Source: an uncultured Klebsiella sp.
GTDB lineage: Bacteria > Pseudomonadota > Gammaproteobacteria > Enterobacterales > Enterobacteriaceae
Length of the DNA: 5,755 bases
NCBI GenBank assembly: GCA_902490055.1
Contig: CABUCP010000236.1
Span: 1-5,755 of the forward strand
Direction of reading: 5' to 3'
Shown: in pieces, positions 1-5,755 of the stretch
How the letters are laid out: each line of letters opens with the position of its first letter
Position numbering within the stretch: position 1 is the first letter of the stretch
The notes under the pieces: generated by a model
Databases searched by the model: none
Seen by the model: the letters and a program-made list of their open reading frames with translations, nothing else
What the model was told of the DNA's origin: nothing
Position numbers and translations under genes: made by a program

Positions 1-7
1 CACGGAT

Positions 8-37
8 AATCACCGCCGCCTGATGGCAACGGTGATT
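8..37. other. Stem-loop downstream of doc, possible weak terminator
   Basis: An 8-bp perfect inverted repeat (AATCACCG at 8-15 and CGGTGATT at 30-37) encloses a second small stem (GCC at 18-20 with GGC at 25-27). No clear T-run follows on either strand, so it is a structured 3' flank and not a convincing intrinsic terminator. It could act together with the neighbouring REP as the 3' end of the phd-doc transcript. Confidence 0.35.
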
Positions 38-40
38 GTT

Positions 41-75
41 GTAGGCCGGATAAGGCGTTTACGCCGCCATCCGGC
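41..75 (-). repeat. REP element of the classic E. coli type
   Basis: On the minus strand this begins GCCGGATGGCGGCG and ends CTTATCCGGCCTAC, which follows the enterobacterial REP consensus with one extra G. The outer stem pairs 45-51 with 69-75 and the inner stem pairs 54-58 with 61-65. It begins about 20 bases after the doc stop codon, the usual place for a REP, where such elements often stabilise the upstream mRNA or bind gyrase or integration host factor. Those roles are known for the family and are not shown here. Confidence 0.88.
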
Positions 76-80
76 ATGGT

Positions 81-96
81 CTACGAGTTAACCGTC
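81..96 (-). repeat. Direct repeat copy A, next to the doc stop codon
   Basis: On the minus strand the core reads CGGTTAACTCGTAG. It matches the sequence at 847-862, which covers the livF stop codon, with two differences in 16 bases and one difference over the 14-base core. Both copies begin at or just before a stop codon and are followed within a few bases by a REP. Together they bracket the phd-doc segment. They may be an insertion footprint or a chance match. Confidence 0.5.
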
Positions 97-463
97 ATCC
101 GCGCAAGCGCGAGACGATTTGTTCCAGGGTAAGTTGACCTGCAGTCGCCTCGACGGTCATGCCGACAAAGTCCGGATTCGCCGGCAATATAATTCCATTT
201 CGCTTTAAAAAAAGCAGGGTAATAAACAGCGCCGTACGCTTATTACCATCATTGAAAATATGACCGCGAGAAATCGCCAACAGATGCATAGCGGCAAGTC
301 GCCACACATCAGTCACACCTTCATATTCAATTTTGTTCAGCACCCTGTACATTAACGCTTCGGCACGGCCCGGATCGGGCATGCCGGCAACACCAGGCGT
401 GACGCGGAGCAACCTGTCGTGAAACTGTATTATCTCTTCCGCTGAGATAATCTGCAGTGTCAT
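95..463 (-). CDS. doc: Doc-like toxin of a type II toxin-antitoxin pair (Fic/Doc fold)
   Basis: A cytoplasmic Fic-fold protein of 122 residues, close to the 126 of phage P1 Doc. The Doc signature HIFNDGNKR sits at residues 68-76, giving the expected His68, Phe70, Asp72, Asn74, Lys75 and Arg76. The Lys where AMP-transferring Fic enzymes have Gly is the mark of the Doc branch. P1 Doc is a kinase that phosphorylates EF-Tu and stops translation; the same reaction is inferred here. Further P1-like segments are GMPDPGRAEAL (27-37) and TALFITLLFLKRNG (77-90). The start ATG overlaps the antitoxin stop as ATGA, the usual antitoxin-first arrangement, with a GGGAG upstream. No frameshift or lost motif residue is visible, so the toxin looks intact. 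The base composition is locally AT-richer than liv (25 of 60 G+C at 181-240), consistent with acquisition. Confidence 0.93.
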   Translation of the reverse strand: MTLQIISAEEIIQFHDRLLRVTPGVAGMPDPGRAEALMYRVLNKIEYEGVTDVWRLAAMHLLAISRGHIFNDGNKRTALFITLLFLKRNGIILPANPDFVGMTVEATAGQLTLEQIVSRLRG

Positions 464-681
464 TTATCCGCAAGCTCCCTGATCTCATCACCATGAACCG
501 CCATGATAGCCGCGAACTCATCATCCATTCTGGCCGCCTGGTAGCGCTCGAACTCTTCAGCACTAATGATAACAGCAGATTTATGCCCACGACGGGTAAT
601 GGTCACTGGCATACCTGTCACTGCGCTTTCCAGCACGTCGGCCAGATTTTGTCGGGCTTCGCTATAGTTAACCGTTCTCAT
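460..681 (-). CDS. phd: Phd/YefM-family antitoxin
   Basis: The antitoxin and autorepressor partner of the Doc-like toxin. From the ATG at 681 it has 73 residues, the same length as P1 Phd. The N-terminal part (about 1-50: MRTVNYSEARQNL, then VTITRRGHKSAVIIS) is the Phd/YefM dimerisation and DNA-binding domain. The C-terminal part (DDEFAAIMAVHGDEIRELADK region) is charged and corresponds to the segment that in P1 Phd folds on Doc and blocks it. An alternative in-frame TTG at 693 would add four residues, but the GGAGG at 691-687 lies inside that extension and is well placed for the ATG, so 681 is preferred. The stop overlaps doc by four bases. Expression is probably autoregulated through the TGTAC sites at 697-728. 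Confidence 0.92.
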   Translation of the reverse strand: MRTVNYSEARQNLADVLESAVTGMPVTITRRGHKSAVIISAEEFERYQAARMDDEFAAIMAVHGDEIRELADK

Positions 682-686
682 AAAAA

Positions 687-691
687 CCTCC
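687..691 (-). promoter_or_regulatory. Ribosome binding site that sets the phd start
   Basis: GGAGG on the minus strand, five bases before the ATG at 681. It overlaps the alternative TTG start at 693, which therefore has no comparable site of its own. This supports the 73-residue antitoxin. Confidence 0.8.
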
Positions 692-696
692 AAAGC

Positions 697-728
697 TGTA
701 CTCTTTTATTGTACAACATACATGTACA
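697..728 (-). promoter_or_regulatory. phd-doc operator with three TGTAC cores and overlapping -10 box
   Basis: Cores lie at 697-702 (TGTACT), 710-715 (TGTACA) and 723-728 (TGTACA), with starts exactly 13 bp apart. TGTACA is palindromic and is the core known in YefM operators; P1 Phd also recognises a short palindrome centred on GTAC. On the minus strand TACAAT at 713-708 is a good -10 hexamer inside the middle core, so a bound repressor would cover the promoter. No good -35 hexamer is seen at 16-18 bp. Operator function is inferred from motif, spacing and position. Confidence 0.72.
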
Positions 729-752
729 AAAAAAGAGCCATCTGGCTCTTTT
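728..752 (-). terminator. Intrinsic terminator of the liv operon, symmetrical enough to act both ways
   Basis: On the minus strand an AGAGCC/GGCTCT stem with a four-base loop (six bases each side, 749-744 and 739-734, extendable by A-T pairs) leads into a run of seven T (734-728). It lies about 100 bases after the livF stop and immediately before the phd promoter. The plus strand also ends in TTTT, but no plus-strand gene needs it. Stem, loop and U-tract are all clear; use by the liv transcript follows from position. Confidence 0.88.
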
Positions 753-773
753 AAATGTATTCGTGCGATCGGC

Positions 774-808
774 TCCCGGGGTCGGCGCAAGCGCCTCGCC
801 CGGACTAT
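774..808 (+). repeat. REP-like palindrome, one half of a facing pair
   Basis: CCGGG (776-780) pairs with CCCGG (799-803), and an inner GGCGC (784-788) pairs with GCGCC (791-795). The plus strand ends CTCGCCCGGACTAT, resembling the CCCGGGCTAC end of REP elements that I associate with Klebsiella relatives. It faces the REP at 819-850, giving a BIME-like pair in the livF 3' flank. Confidence 0.7.
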
Positions 809-818
809 CGCGGCTTGG

Positions 819-850
819 GTAGCCCGAGCGAGGCGCCGCCGGGTTGCTAC
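819..850 (-). repeat. REP-like palindrome directly after livF
   Basis: On the minus strand it runs from GTAGCAACCCGGCGG to CTCGCTCGGGCTAC. GTAGC (819-823) pairs with GCTAC (846-850), with a bulge inside the stem. It starts only three bases beyond the livF stop and is oriented opposite to the REP at 774-808, with about ten bases between their 3' ends. Confidence 0.65.
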
Positions 851-862
851 GGGTTAACCGCC
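847..862 (-). repeat. Direct repeat copy B, covering the livF stop codon
   Basis: On the minus strand the core reads CGGTTAACCCGTAG and includes the last Gly codon and TAA of livF. It matches 81-96, at the far side of the phd-doc module. If the module arrived by insertion at the livF 3' end, this is where the junction would be expected. Confidence 0.5.
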
Positions 863-1567
863 GAGATAGGCGCTGCGCACCGCTTCGTTCGCCAGCAGCG
901 CATCACCGGTATCCTCCAGCACCACATGGCCGTTTTCCAGCACGTAGCCGCGGTCGGCAAGCTTGAGCGCCTGATTGGCGTTCTGCTCCACCAGGAAGAT
1001 AGTCATTCCCTGTTCACGCAGTTGCTCAATGGTGTCGAAAATCTGCTGGATAATAATCGGCGCCAGCCCCAGCGAAGGTTCATCCAGCAGTAACAGGCGC
1101 GGCTCGCTCATCAGAGCGCGGCCGATTGCCAGCATCTGCTGTTCGCCGCCGGACATGGTGCCGGCGCGCTGAATACGGCGTTCATGCAGACGCGGGAACA
1201 ACTCATACACCCATTTGATGCGGGTATGGAACTGGTCGCGGTCGGCAAAGAAACCGCCCATCGCCAGGTTCTCTTCCACCGTCATACGCGAAAAGACGCG
1301 CCGTCCTTCAGGCACGATCGCCACCGCTTCACGCATGATTTTCGCCGTCTGCCAGTCGGTAATATCCTTACCGTCAAAGACAATGCGCCCGCTGGAGGCC
1401 CGCGGATCACCGCACAGCGTACCGAGCAGGGTGGTTTTCCCCGCGCCGTTAGCGCCGATCAGCGTGACGATCTCACCCTGTTTGATATGCAGGCTGACGT
1501 TGTGCAGCGCCTGAATCTTGCCGTAGTGGGCGCTGACATTGTCAAAAGTTAACATCGCTTTTTCCAT
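854..1567 (-). CDS. livF: LivF, ATPase of the branched-chain amino acid importer
   Basis: One of two cytoplasmic ABC ATPases powering uptake of leucine, isoleucine and valine, paired with LivG. It has 237 residues from this ATG, equal to E. coli LivF. Visible motifs are Walker A GANGAGKTT (38-46), the signature MSGGEQQ (138-144) and Walker B LLLLDEP (158-164) with catalytic Glu163. The Q-loop position reads VPEGRR with Glu87, and the switch position reads VEQN with Gln195 in place of His; both appear typical of LivF. An in-frame ATG at 1585 overlaps the livG stop as TAATG and would give 243 residues with an extra MVVTHK. Both starts have a GGTGA upstream, so the longer form remains possible; family length favours 1567. 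It is the last liv gene, followed by REPs and the terminator. Confidence 0.96.
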   Translation of the reverse strand: MEKAMLTFDNVSAHYGKIQALHNVSLHIKQGEIVTLIGANGAGKTTLLGTLCGDPRASSGRIVFDGKDITDWQTAKIMREAVAIVPEGRRVFSRMTVEENLAMGGFFADRDQFHTRIKWVYELFPRLHERRIQRAGTMSGGEQQMLAIGRALMSEPRLLLLDEPSLGLAPIIIQQIFDTIEQLREQGMTIFLVEQNANQALKLADRGYVLENGHVVLEDTGDALLANEAVRSAYLGG

Positions 1568-1584
1568 CTTATGCGTCACCACCA

Positions 1585-2352
1585 TTATGCTTCACCTAAA
1601 TAGGCGCGGATCACGTCCGGGTTATTACGAATCTCTTCCGGCGTCCCATTGGCCAGCGGCGTTCCCTGGTTCACAACGTAGATGCGATCGGAAATCCCCA
1701 TCACCAGCTTCATATCGTGTTCGATAAGCAAGATGGTGGTGTTGTGATGACTACGCAGCTCGGCGATTAGCTCATCCAGCTCTTTGGTCTCTTTCGGGTT
1801 CAGCCCCGCTGCCGGTTCATCGAGCATCAGGATCTCCGGCTGGGTCACCATACAGCGGGCGATCTCCAGACGGCGCTGGTCGCCGTAGGCCAGGTTGCTG
1901 GCCTGGCGGTTCGCGTGTTCCAGCAGGCCGATACGCTCAAGCCAGGTGGCGGCGCGGTCCAGCGCTTCGCTCTGCGCGCGACGGAAGGCCGGCGTTTTCA
2001 GCAGGCCGGAGAAGACGCCGGTTTTCAGCTGTTGATGTTGCGCCACCAGCAGGTTTTCAATCACCGTCATTTCACGGAACAGACGCACGTGCTGGAAGGT
2101 TCGCACCACGCCCATCCGCGCAATCTGCTGGCCCGGCAGTCCTTCCAGGTGCTGGTCGCGCAGCATAATGGTACCGCCGGTAGGTTTATAGAAACCGGTC
2201 AGGCAGTTAAAAACGGTGGTCTTCCCGGCGCCGTTCGGGCCGATTAAGGAAACAATCTCCTGCGGGCGCAGCTCAAGCGACACGTTGTTGACCGCCAGCA
2301 GGCCGCCAAAACGCATCATCAGGCCGCTGACGGATAATAATGGCTGACTCAT
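1585..2352 (-). CDS. livG: LivG, ATPase of the branched-chain amino acid importer
   Basis: The second ABC ATPase of the Liv importer, 255 residues as in E. coli. Walker [10 protein letters not shown] is at 38-46, the Q-loop Gln at 87 (RTFQHVR), Walker B ILMLDEP at 174-180 with Glu179, the D-loop AAGLNP at 181-186 and the switch His at 212 (IEHDM). The signature is the divergent LAYGDQRR (154-161) in place of LSGGQ, as in other branched-chain amino acid ATPases; E. coli has LAYGQQ as I recall it. A longer reading frame opens at 2430 (281 codons), but the extra 26 residues lie in the antisense-free overlap with livM and resemble nothing. The ATG at 2352 is preceded by AGGAG at 2364-2360, seven bases away, and overlaps the livM stop as ATGA. 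Confidence 0.97.
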   Translation of the reverse strand: MSQPLLSVSGLMMRFGGLLAVNNVSLELRPQEIVSLIGPNGAGKTTVFNCLTGFYKPTGGTIMLRDQHLEGLPGQQIARMGVVRTFQHVRLFREMTVIENLLVAQHQQLKTGVFSGLLKTPAFRRAQSEALDRAATWLERIGLLEHANRQASNLAYGDQRRLEIARCMVTQPEILMLDEPAAGLNPKETKELDELIAELRSHHNTTILLIEHDMKLVMGISDRIYVVNQGTPLANGTPEEIRNNPDVIRAYLGEA

Positions 2353-3626
2353 GCCTGCTCTCCTTTCGCCTGACCGTTTTTCAGTTTCAGCTGCGGGCGC
2401 GTCATCGGCAGAAGCCCCTGCGGACGCCAAATCATCATCAGCACCATCAAACCACCGAGCATCAACATGCTGTATTCGTTGAAATCACGCATCAGTTCGC
2501 GCGACACCACCAGCAGAACCGCCGCCAGGATCACCGCAAACTGCGAGCCCATCCCGCCCAGCACGACGATCGCCAGCACGAAGGCTGACTCCGCGAAGGT
2601 GAAGGATTCCGGGCTGACAAAGCCCTGACGGGCGGCAAACAGGGTGCCGGCGAAACCAGCAAACGCGGCGCTGATGGTAAAGGCGGTCAGCTTGATGCGC
2701 GTCGGGCTCAGGCCCAGTGAACGACAGGCGATTTCATCTTCACGCAGCGCTTCCCACGCCCGGCCCAATGGCATACGCAGCAGGCGGTTAATGACAAACA
2801 GGCTCAAAACCACCAGCAGCAACGCCACCAGATAGAGGAATATCACCCGGTCGCTGGGGTCGTACTTGAGGCCAAAGAAGTTGCTGAAGGTATCCCAGCC
2901 GCCTTCGCGGGCGCTGCGGCTAAACTCGAGACCAAAGAGGGTCGGTTTCGGGATCTGGCTGATACCGTTCGGCCCACCGGTGATCTCGGTGTTATTGAGC
3001 AGCAAAATACGCACGATCTCGCCGAAGCCTAAGGTGACGATCGCCAGGTAGTCGCCGCGCAGGCGCAACACCGGGAAACCGAGCAGGAACCCGGCCGCCG
3101 CCGAGACCAGCCCCGCCAGCGGCAGGCAGGTCCAGAAGCCGAGACCGTAATAGTGATTCAGCAGCGCAAAGGTATAAGCGCCGATGGCGTAGAACCCGCC
3201 ATAGCCCAGCACCAGCAGACCAGAAAGCCCGACCACCACGTTCAGACCGAGGCCGAGGATGATATAAATCATCGTCAGGGTGGCGATATCCACCGTACCG
3301 CGCGACACCATAAACGGCCATGCTACGGCAATCACCAGCAGAGCAATCAGGAACAGTTTCTGCTTCACCGTCGAGCCGTCTATCGCCGGCATAATAAACT
3401 TCGGCCCGGAAACGTTCTTAACCGCTTTCTGGAACAGCGGTCGCAGAAGTTGGAACAAAAAGACCACCGCGGTACCGATAAAGATCCACTGCCAGCGAAT
3501 ATCGGCGGCGGTATCCACCACCAGCTTAGTGCCGTCCAGTTCCAGCTGCACGCCCATAAAGACGCCCGCCAGAATAAAGAACATCACGGCGGAGAGCAGC
3601 GCCATCGCAATTTGCATCGGTTTCAT
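2349..3626 (-). CDS. livM: LivM, inner-membrane permease of the branched-chain amino acid importer
   Basis: The larger of the two permease subunits forming the membrane pore with LivH; 425 residues, the E. coli length. Residues 1-105 form an N-terminal extension with hydrophobic segments at about 5-25, 47-62 and 90-106. The conserved permease core follows, with segments near 115-140, 140-160, 165-185, 260-280, 315-335, 345-375 and 385-400. Typical family blocks are [21 protein letters not shown] (from 125), [20 protein letters not shown] (184-203) and the cytoplasmic coupling loop [19 protein letters not shown] (288-306), which contacts the ATPases. The start ATG overlaps the livH stop as ATGA and is preceded by a strong GGAGGT (3641-3636) nine bases away, which may give it independent initiation besides coupling. 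Confidence 0.97.
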   Translation of the reverse strand: MKPMQIAMALLSAVMFFILAGVFMGVQLELDGTKLVVDTAADIRWQWIFIGTAVVFLFQLLRPLFQKAVKNVSGPKFIMPAIDGSTVKQKLFLIALLVIAVAWPFMVSRGTVDIATLTMIYIILGLGLNVVVGLSGLLVLGYGGFYAIGAYTFALLNHYYGLGFWTCLPLAGLVSAAAGFLLGFPVLRLRGDYLAIVTLGFGEIVRILLLNNTEITGGPNGISQIPKPTLFGLEFSRSAREGGWDTFSNFFGLKYDPSDRVIFLYLVALLLVVLSLFVINRLLRMPLGRAWEALREDEIACRSLGLSPTRIKLTAFTISAAFAGFAGTLFAARQGFVSPESFTFAESAFVLAIVVLGGMGSQFAVILAAVLLVVSRELMRDFNEYSMLMLGGLMVLMMIWRPQGLLPMTRPQLKLKNGQAKGEQA

Positions 3627-4549
3627 ACTTTTTCTACCTCCGGGCGACCCAGAATGCCGGTCGGCATAACCAGCAGCACCAGGATCAGCAGCGCGAAGGA
3701 GACGACGTCTTTATATTCGGTGCTGAGATAGGCAGAGGAGAGCGCTTCGGCGATACCCAGAATCAGGCCGCCGATCATCGCGCCAGGAATACTGCCGATA
3801 CCGCCAAGAACCGCCGCGGTGAAGGCTTTCATCCCGGCCATAAAGCCAATGTAGGGGTTAATCACGCCGTAGAACTGCCCGAGCAGTACGCCGGCAACCG
3901 CCGCCATCGCCGCGCCAATGACAAAGGTCAGCGCAATCACGCGGTCGGTATTGATGCCGAGCAGGCTCGCCATTTTTAGATCTTCCGCACAGGCGCGGCA
4001 GGCGCGGCCCATTCGCGAGTAGCGAATAAAGAGGGTCAGCGCCAGCATGGCGAGAAAGGTCACCACCCAGATCACCAGCTGCATGGTGGTGATAGTGGCG
4101 GAGAAGTTTTCGCTGTGGCCGACAATCCACTGACCGTTAAACAGGCTCGGCAGCGCCACATCGCGCGAACCTTCGGTCAGGCTGACGTAGTTCTGCAGGA
4201 AGATAGACATCCCGATGGCGGAAATCAGCGCAATCAGGCGCTTGGAGCTGCGCACCGGCCGGTAAGCCACGCGCTCGATACTCCAGCCATAGGCGCTGGC
4301 GATAATAATCGCGCCGATAAACCCGGCGGCGACCAGCAGCCAACCGGTATCGATGCCTAACATCATCAGGGCGGCGATAATCATGAAGGAGACATAGCTG
4401 CCAATCATGTAGACCTCGCCGTGGGCGAAGTTAATCATGCCGATAATGCCGTACACCATCGTATAACCGATGGCGATCAGCGCATAGGTACTGCCCAGCG
4501 TGACGCCGTTAAACATCTGCTGCAGAAAATAGAGAAACTGCTCGGACAT
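3623..4549 (-). CDS. livH: LivH, inner-membrane permease of the branched-chain amino acid importer
   Basis: The smaller permease subunit, 308 residues as in E. coli, partner of LivM. It is strongly hydrophobic, with likely membrane segments at about 10-36, 46-65, 68-88, 104-122, 155-175, 205-225, 240-270 and 284-300. The family motif NFAHGE is at 40-45, and the coupling loop [19 protein letters not shown] is at 181-199 between charged residues. [16 protein letters not shown] (246-261) is typical of this permease family. Its start lies 53 bases after the livK stop, behind an AAAAAGG seven bases from the ATG, and its stop overlaps livM by four bases. The binding site for ligand is in LivK; LivH with LivM only passes it through the membrane. 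Confidence 0.97.
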   Translation of the reverse strand: MSEQFLYFLQQMFNGVTLGSTYALIAIGYTMVYGIIGMINFAHGEVYMIGSYVSFMIIAALMMLGIDTGWLLVAAGFIGAIIIASAYGWSIERVAYRPVRSSKRLIALISAIGMSIFLQNYVSLTEGSRDVALPSLFNGQWIVGHSENFSATITTMQLVIWVVTFLAMLALTLFIRYSRMGRACRACAEDLKMASLLGINTDRVIALTFVIGAAMAAVAGVLLGQFYGVINPYIGFMAGMKAFTAAVLGGIGSIPGAMIGGLILGIAEALSSAYLSTEYKDVVSFALLILVLLVMPTGILGRPEVEKV

Positions 4550-4567
4550 AAGGTAACCTTTTTCATG

Positions 4568-4588
4568 CCGCCCGCGCGGTGCGGGCGG
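4568..4588 (-). promoter_or_regulatory. GC-rich hairpin between livK and livH
   Basis: CCGCCCGC and GCGGGCGG form a perfect 8-bp stem with a five-base loop. On the transcribed strand it is followed by CATGAAAAAGG, not by a T-run, so it is not a standard terminator. Its position right after the binding-protein gene suggests protection of the livK mRNA 3' end or partial attenuation, either of which would give more LivK than the membrane subunits. That role is inferred from similar arrangements in other binding-protein operons. Confidence 0.6.
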
Positions 4589-4602
4589 TGGGATAACGCG
4601 TC

Positions 4603-5712
4603 TTACTTAGCGACGGTGGATGAACCATCCGCATGCCACTGGAAGACACCAAATTCAAATCCCTTCAGATCGCCTTTTTCATCCCAATTCAGCGGCCCAA
4701 TCACGGTCTTCGCGCCGTGAGCTTTCAAATCTTTGATTAAATCCAGCGGCTGCTCGCTACCGGTTCTGTCCATCGCCTGCGCCAATGACTGAACGGCGGC
4801 ATAGGTGATCCAGACATACGGCCCGCTCGGATCTTTTTTATCCGCTTTCAGCGCATCTACGATAGCGCTGTTGGCCGGATCCTGGTCATAGCGTTTTGGC
4901 ATCGTCACCAGCATGCCTTCCGCCGCCGGGCCGGCAATATTCGACAGCGAGGCGTTACCGACCCCTTCCGGGCCCATGAACTGCGTCTTCAGGCCGACGG
5001 AGCGCGCCTGGCGCAGCATCTGCCCCATTTCCGGGTAGTAACCGCCGTAGTAGACAAAGTCGATGTTCTCTTTCTTCAGGCGCGCCAGCAGCGCGGAGAA
5101 ATCTTTCTCACCGGCGGTGATGCCATCAAAAAAGACGATATTGGCGCCAGCTTTTTTCAGGCTGTCCTGAACGGAACGCGCCAGTCCTTCACCGTATTGC
5201 TGTTTGTCATGAATAATCGCAATACGCTGCGGCTTCACGTGTTCGAGGATAAATTTCGCCGCTGTCGGCCCCTGCGAAGAGTCCAGACCGGCGGTACGCA
5301 TGATGTACTGGTAGCCGCGCTGGGTCAGTTCCGGGTTAGTTGCCCCCGGGGAGATCATCAGGATGCCTTCATCTTCATAGATATCGGATGCCGGCTGAGT
5401 CGAGGAGGAACACAGGTGACCGATAACATACTGAATGCCGTCGTTGACAATTTTGTTGGCGACCGCGACCGCCTGTTTCGGGTCGCAGGCGTCGTCATAT
5501 TCGACGCCGACCAGTTTGTCGCCTTTGATGCCGCCGCTGGCGTTGATGTCTTTAATTGCCTGGCGCGCGCCGTTGAATTCCATGTCGCCCCACTGGGCTA
5601 CCGGGCCAGACATCGCGCCGACAACGGCGACTTTAATATCCTTTGCCATCGCCGCGTGAGAAATCGCTAATGCAACGACTCCCGCGATGATCGTTTTCGC
5701 GTTCCTTTTCAT
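4603..5712 (-). CDS. livK: LivK, periplasmic leucine-binding protein
   Basis: The periplasmic receptor that captures leucine and delivers it to LivH-LivM-LivG-LivF. It has 369 residues, the length of E. coli LivK and nearly identical by eye. Residues 1-23 are a Sec signal peptide: positively charged MKRNAK, a hydrophobic stretch, then AMA before the cleavage site, leaving KDIKVAVV as the mature end. Cys76 and Cys101 of the precursor (53 and 78 mature) correspond to the known disulfide of this family. SPGATNPE (121-128) is part of the amino-acid-binding pocket and [11 protein letters not shown] is conserved in the hinge/C-lobe region. LivJ, the Leu/Ile/Val-binding paralogue, is a possible alternative, but the signal peptide and the place directly before livH fit LivK. 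The weak ribosome site is GGGG (5725-5722). In E. coli the gene is repressed under leucine-rich conditions through Lrp; no such site is visible here. Confidence 0.97.
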   Translation of the reverse strand: MKRNAKTIIAGVVALAISHAAMAKDIKVAVVGAMSGPVAQWGDMEFNGARQAIKDINASGGIKGDKLVGVEYDDACDPKQAVAVANKIVNDGIQYVIGHLCSSSTQPASDIYEDEGILMISPGATNPELTQRGYQYIMRTAGLDSSQGPTAAKFILEHVKPQRIAIIHDKQQYGEGLARSVQDSLKKAGANIVFFDGITAGEKDFSALLARLKKENIDFVYYGGYYPEMGQMLRQARSVGLKTQFMGPEGVGNASLSNIAGPAAEGMLVTMPKRYDQDPANSAIVDALKADKKDPSGPYVWITYAAVQSLAQAMDRTGSEQPLDLIKDLKAHGAKTVIGPLNWDEKGDLKGFEFGVFQWHADGSSTVAK

Positions 5713-5755
5713 GCTTCAGAACCCCGTTCGTGATGTGATGTAAATGTTTTGTATT
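5713..5755 (-). other. Start of the livK 5' leader, cut by the window edge
   Basis: Only 43 bases precede livK. On the minus strand they are AT-rich at first, then carry CATCACATCAC and the GGGG used as ribosome site. I see no convincing pair of promoter hexamers, so the operon promoter probably lies outside the window. Confidence 0.4.

Noticed and set aside
1..97. Possible CRISPR or tandem repeat in the palindromic left edge
   Set aside because: There is only one REP and one unrelated stem-loop; no regular repeat-spacer pattern.
697..728. TGTAC repeats as a recombination or attachment site
   Set aside because: Core, spacing, overlap with a -10 box and position before a Phd-family gene fit an operator better, and no integrase or transposase is in the window.
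457..822. A 121-codon plus-strand open frame across phd, its promoter and the terminator
   Set aside because: It runs through operator, terminator and REP sequences and is antisense to the antitoxin; not a plausible gene.
2353..2430. A 26-residue N-terminal extension of LivG starting at 2430
   Set aside because: The extension lies in another frame over the livM 3' end, and the ATG at 2352 has a good ribosome site and gives the family length.
3153..3731. A 192-codon plus-strand open frame opposite livM and the end of livH
   Set aside because: It is wholly antisense to well-supported membrane proteins, rich in His, Gln and Arg as expected of a shadow frame in GC-rich DNA, and has no recognisable domain.
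4480..4566. A short minus-strand frame from the ATG at 4566 overlapping the livH start
   Set aside because: About 29 codons, no ribosome binding site, and mostly within livH in a different frame; probably chance.
5197..5670. A 157-codon plus-strand open frame opposite livK
   Set aside because: It is antisense to livK, resembles no protein I know and is explained by codon bias of the true gene.

Overview
The window reads as chromosome of an enterobacterium in the Klebsiella / Raoultella / Enterobacter group. Every Liv protein is recognisably close to its Escherichia coli counterpart and has the same length. REP palindromes of both the E. coli type and the type I associate with Klebsiella relatives lie between genes. 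The genus assignment is inference from remembered sequences, not from a search.

All seven genes are on the minus strand, so transcription runs from the right end to the left. From 5712 down to 854 lies the high-affinity branched-chain amino acid transporter operon livK-livH-livM-livG-livF. LivK is the periplasmic leucine-binding protein, LivH and LivM are the two inner-membrane permeases, and LivG and LivF are the two cytoplasmic ATPases. Together they form one complete importer of the HAAT (LIV-I) type. A 53-base gap with a strong GC hairpin separates livK from livH. The remaining genes are joined by ATGA or TAATG overlaps, which suggests translational coupling. LivJ is not in the window and the livK promoter probably lies beyond the right edge.

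Between 850 and 728 the 3' flank of livF holds two facing REP palindromes and then a strong intrinsic terminator for the liv transcript. This terminator directly abuts the promoter/operator of a separate two-gene unit at 681-95: a Phd-like antitoxin of 73 residues and a Doc-like Fic-fold toxin of 122 residues, overlapping by four bases. The operator has three TGTAC cores spaced exactly 13 bp apart, the expected kind of site for Phd/YefM autoregulation. Left of doc lie another REP of the classic E. coli type and a further stem-loop.

The liv operon is ordinary core genome. The toxin-antitoxin module is the accessory part. It is bracketed by a near-identical 16-base sequence, one copy covering the livF stop codon and the other beginning at the doc stop codon, and both copies run directly into a REP. 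This could be the footprint of insertion at the livF 3' end. I see no evidence for a wholly new system; the module, its operator and its boundaries are the parts that merit checking.
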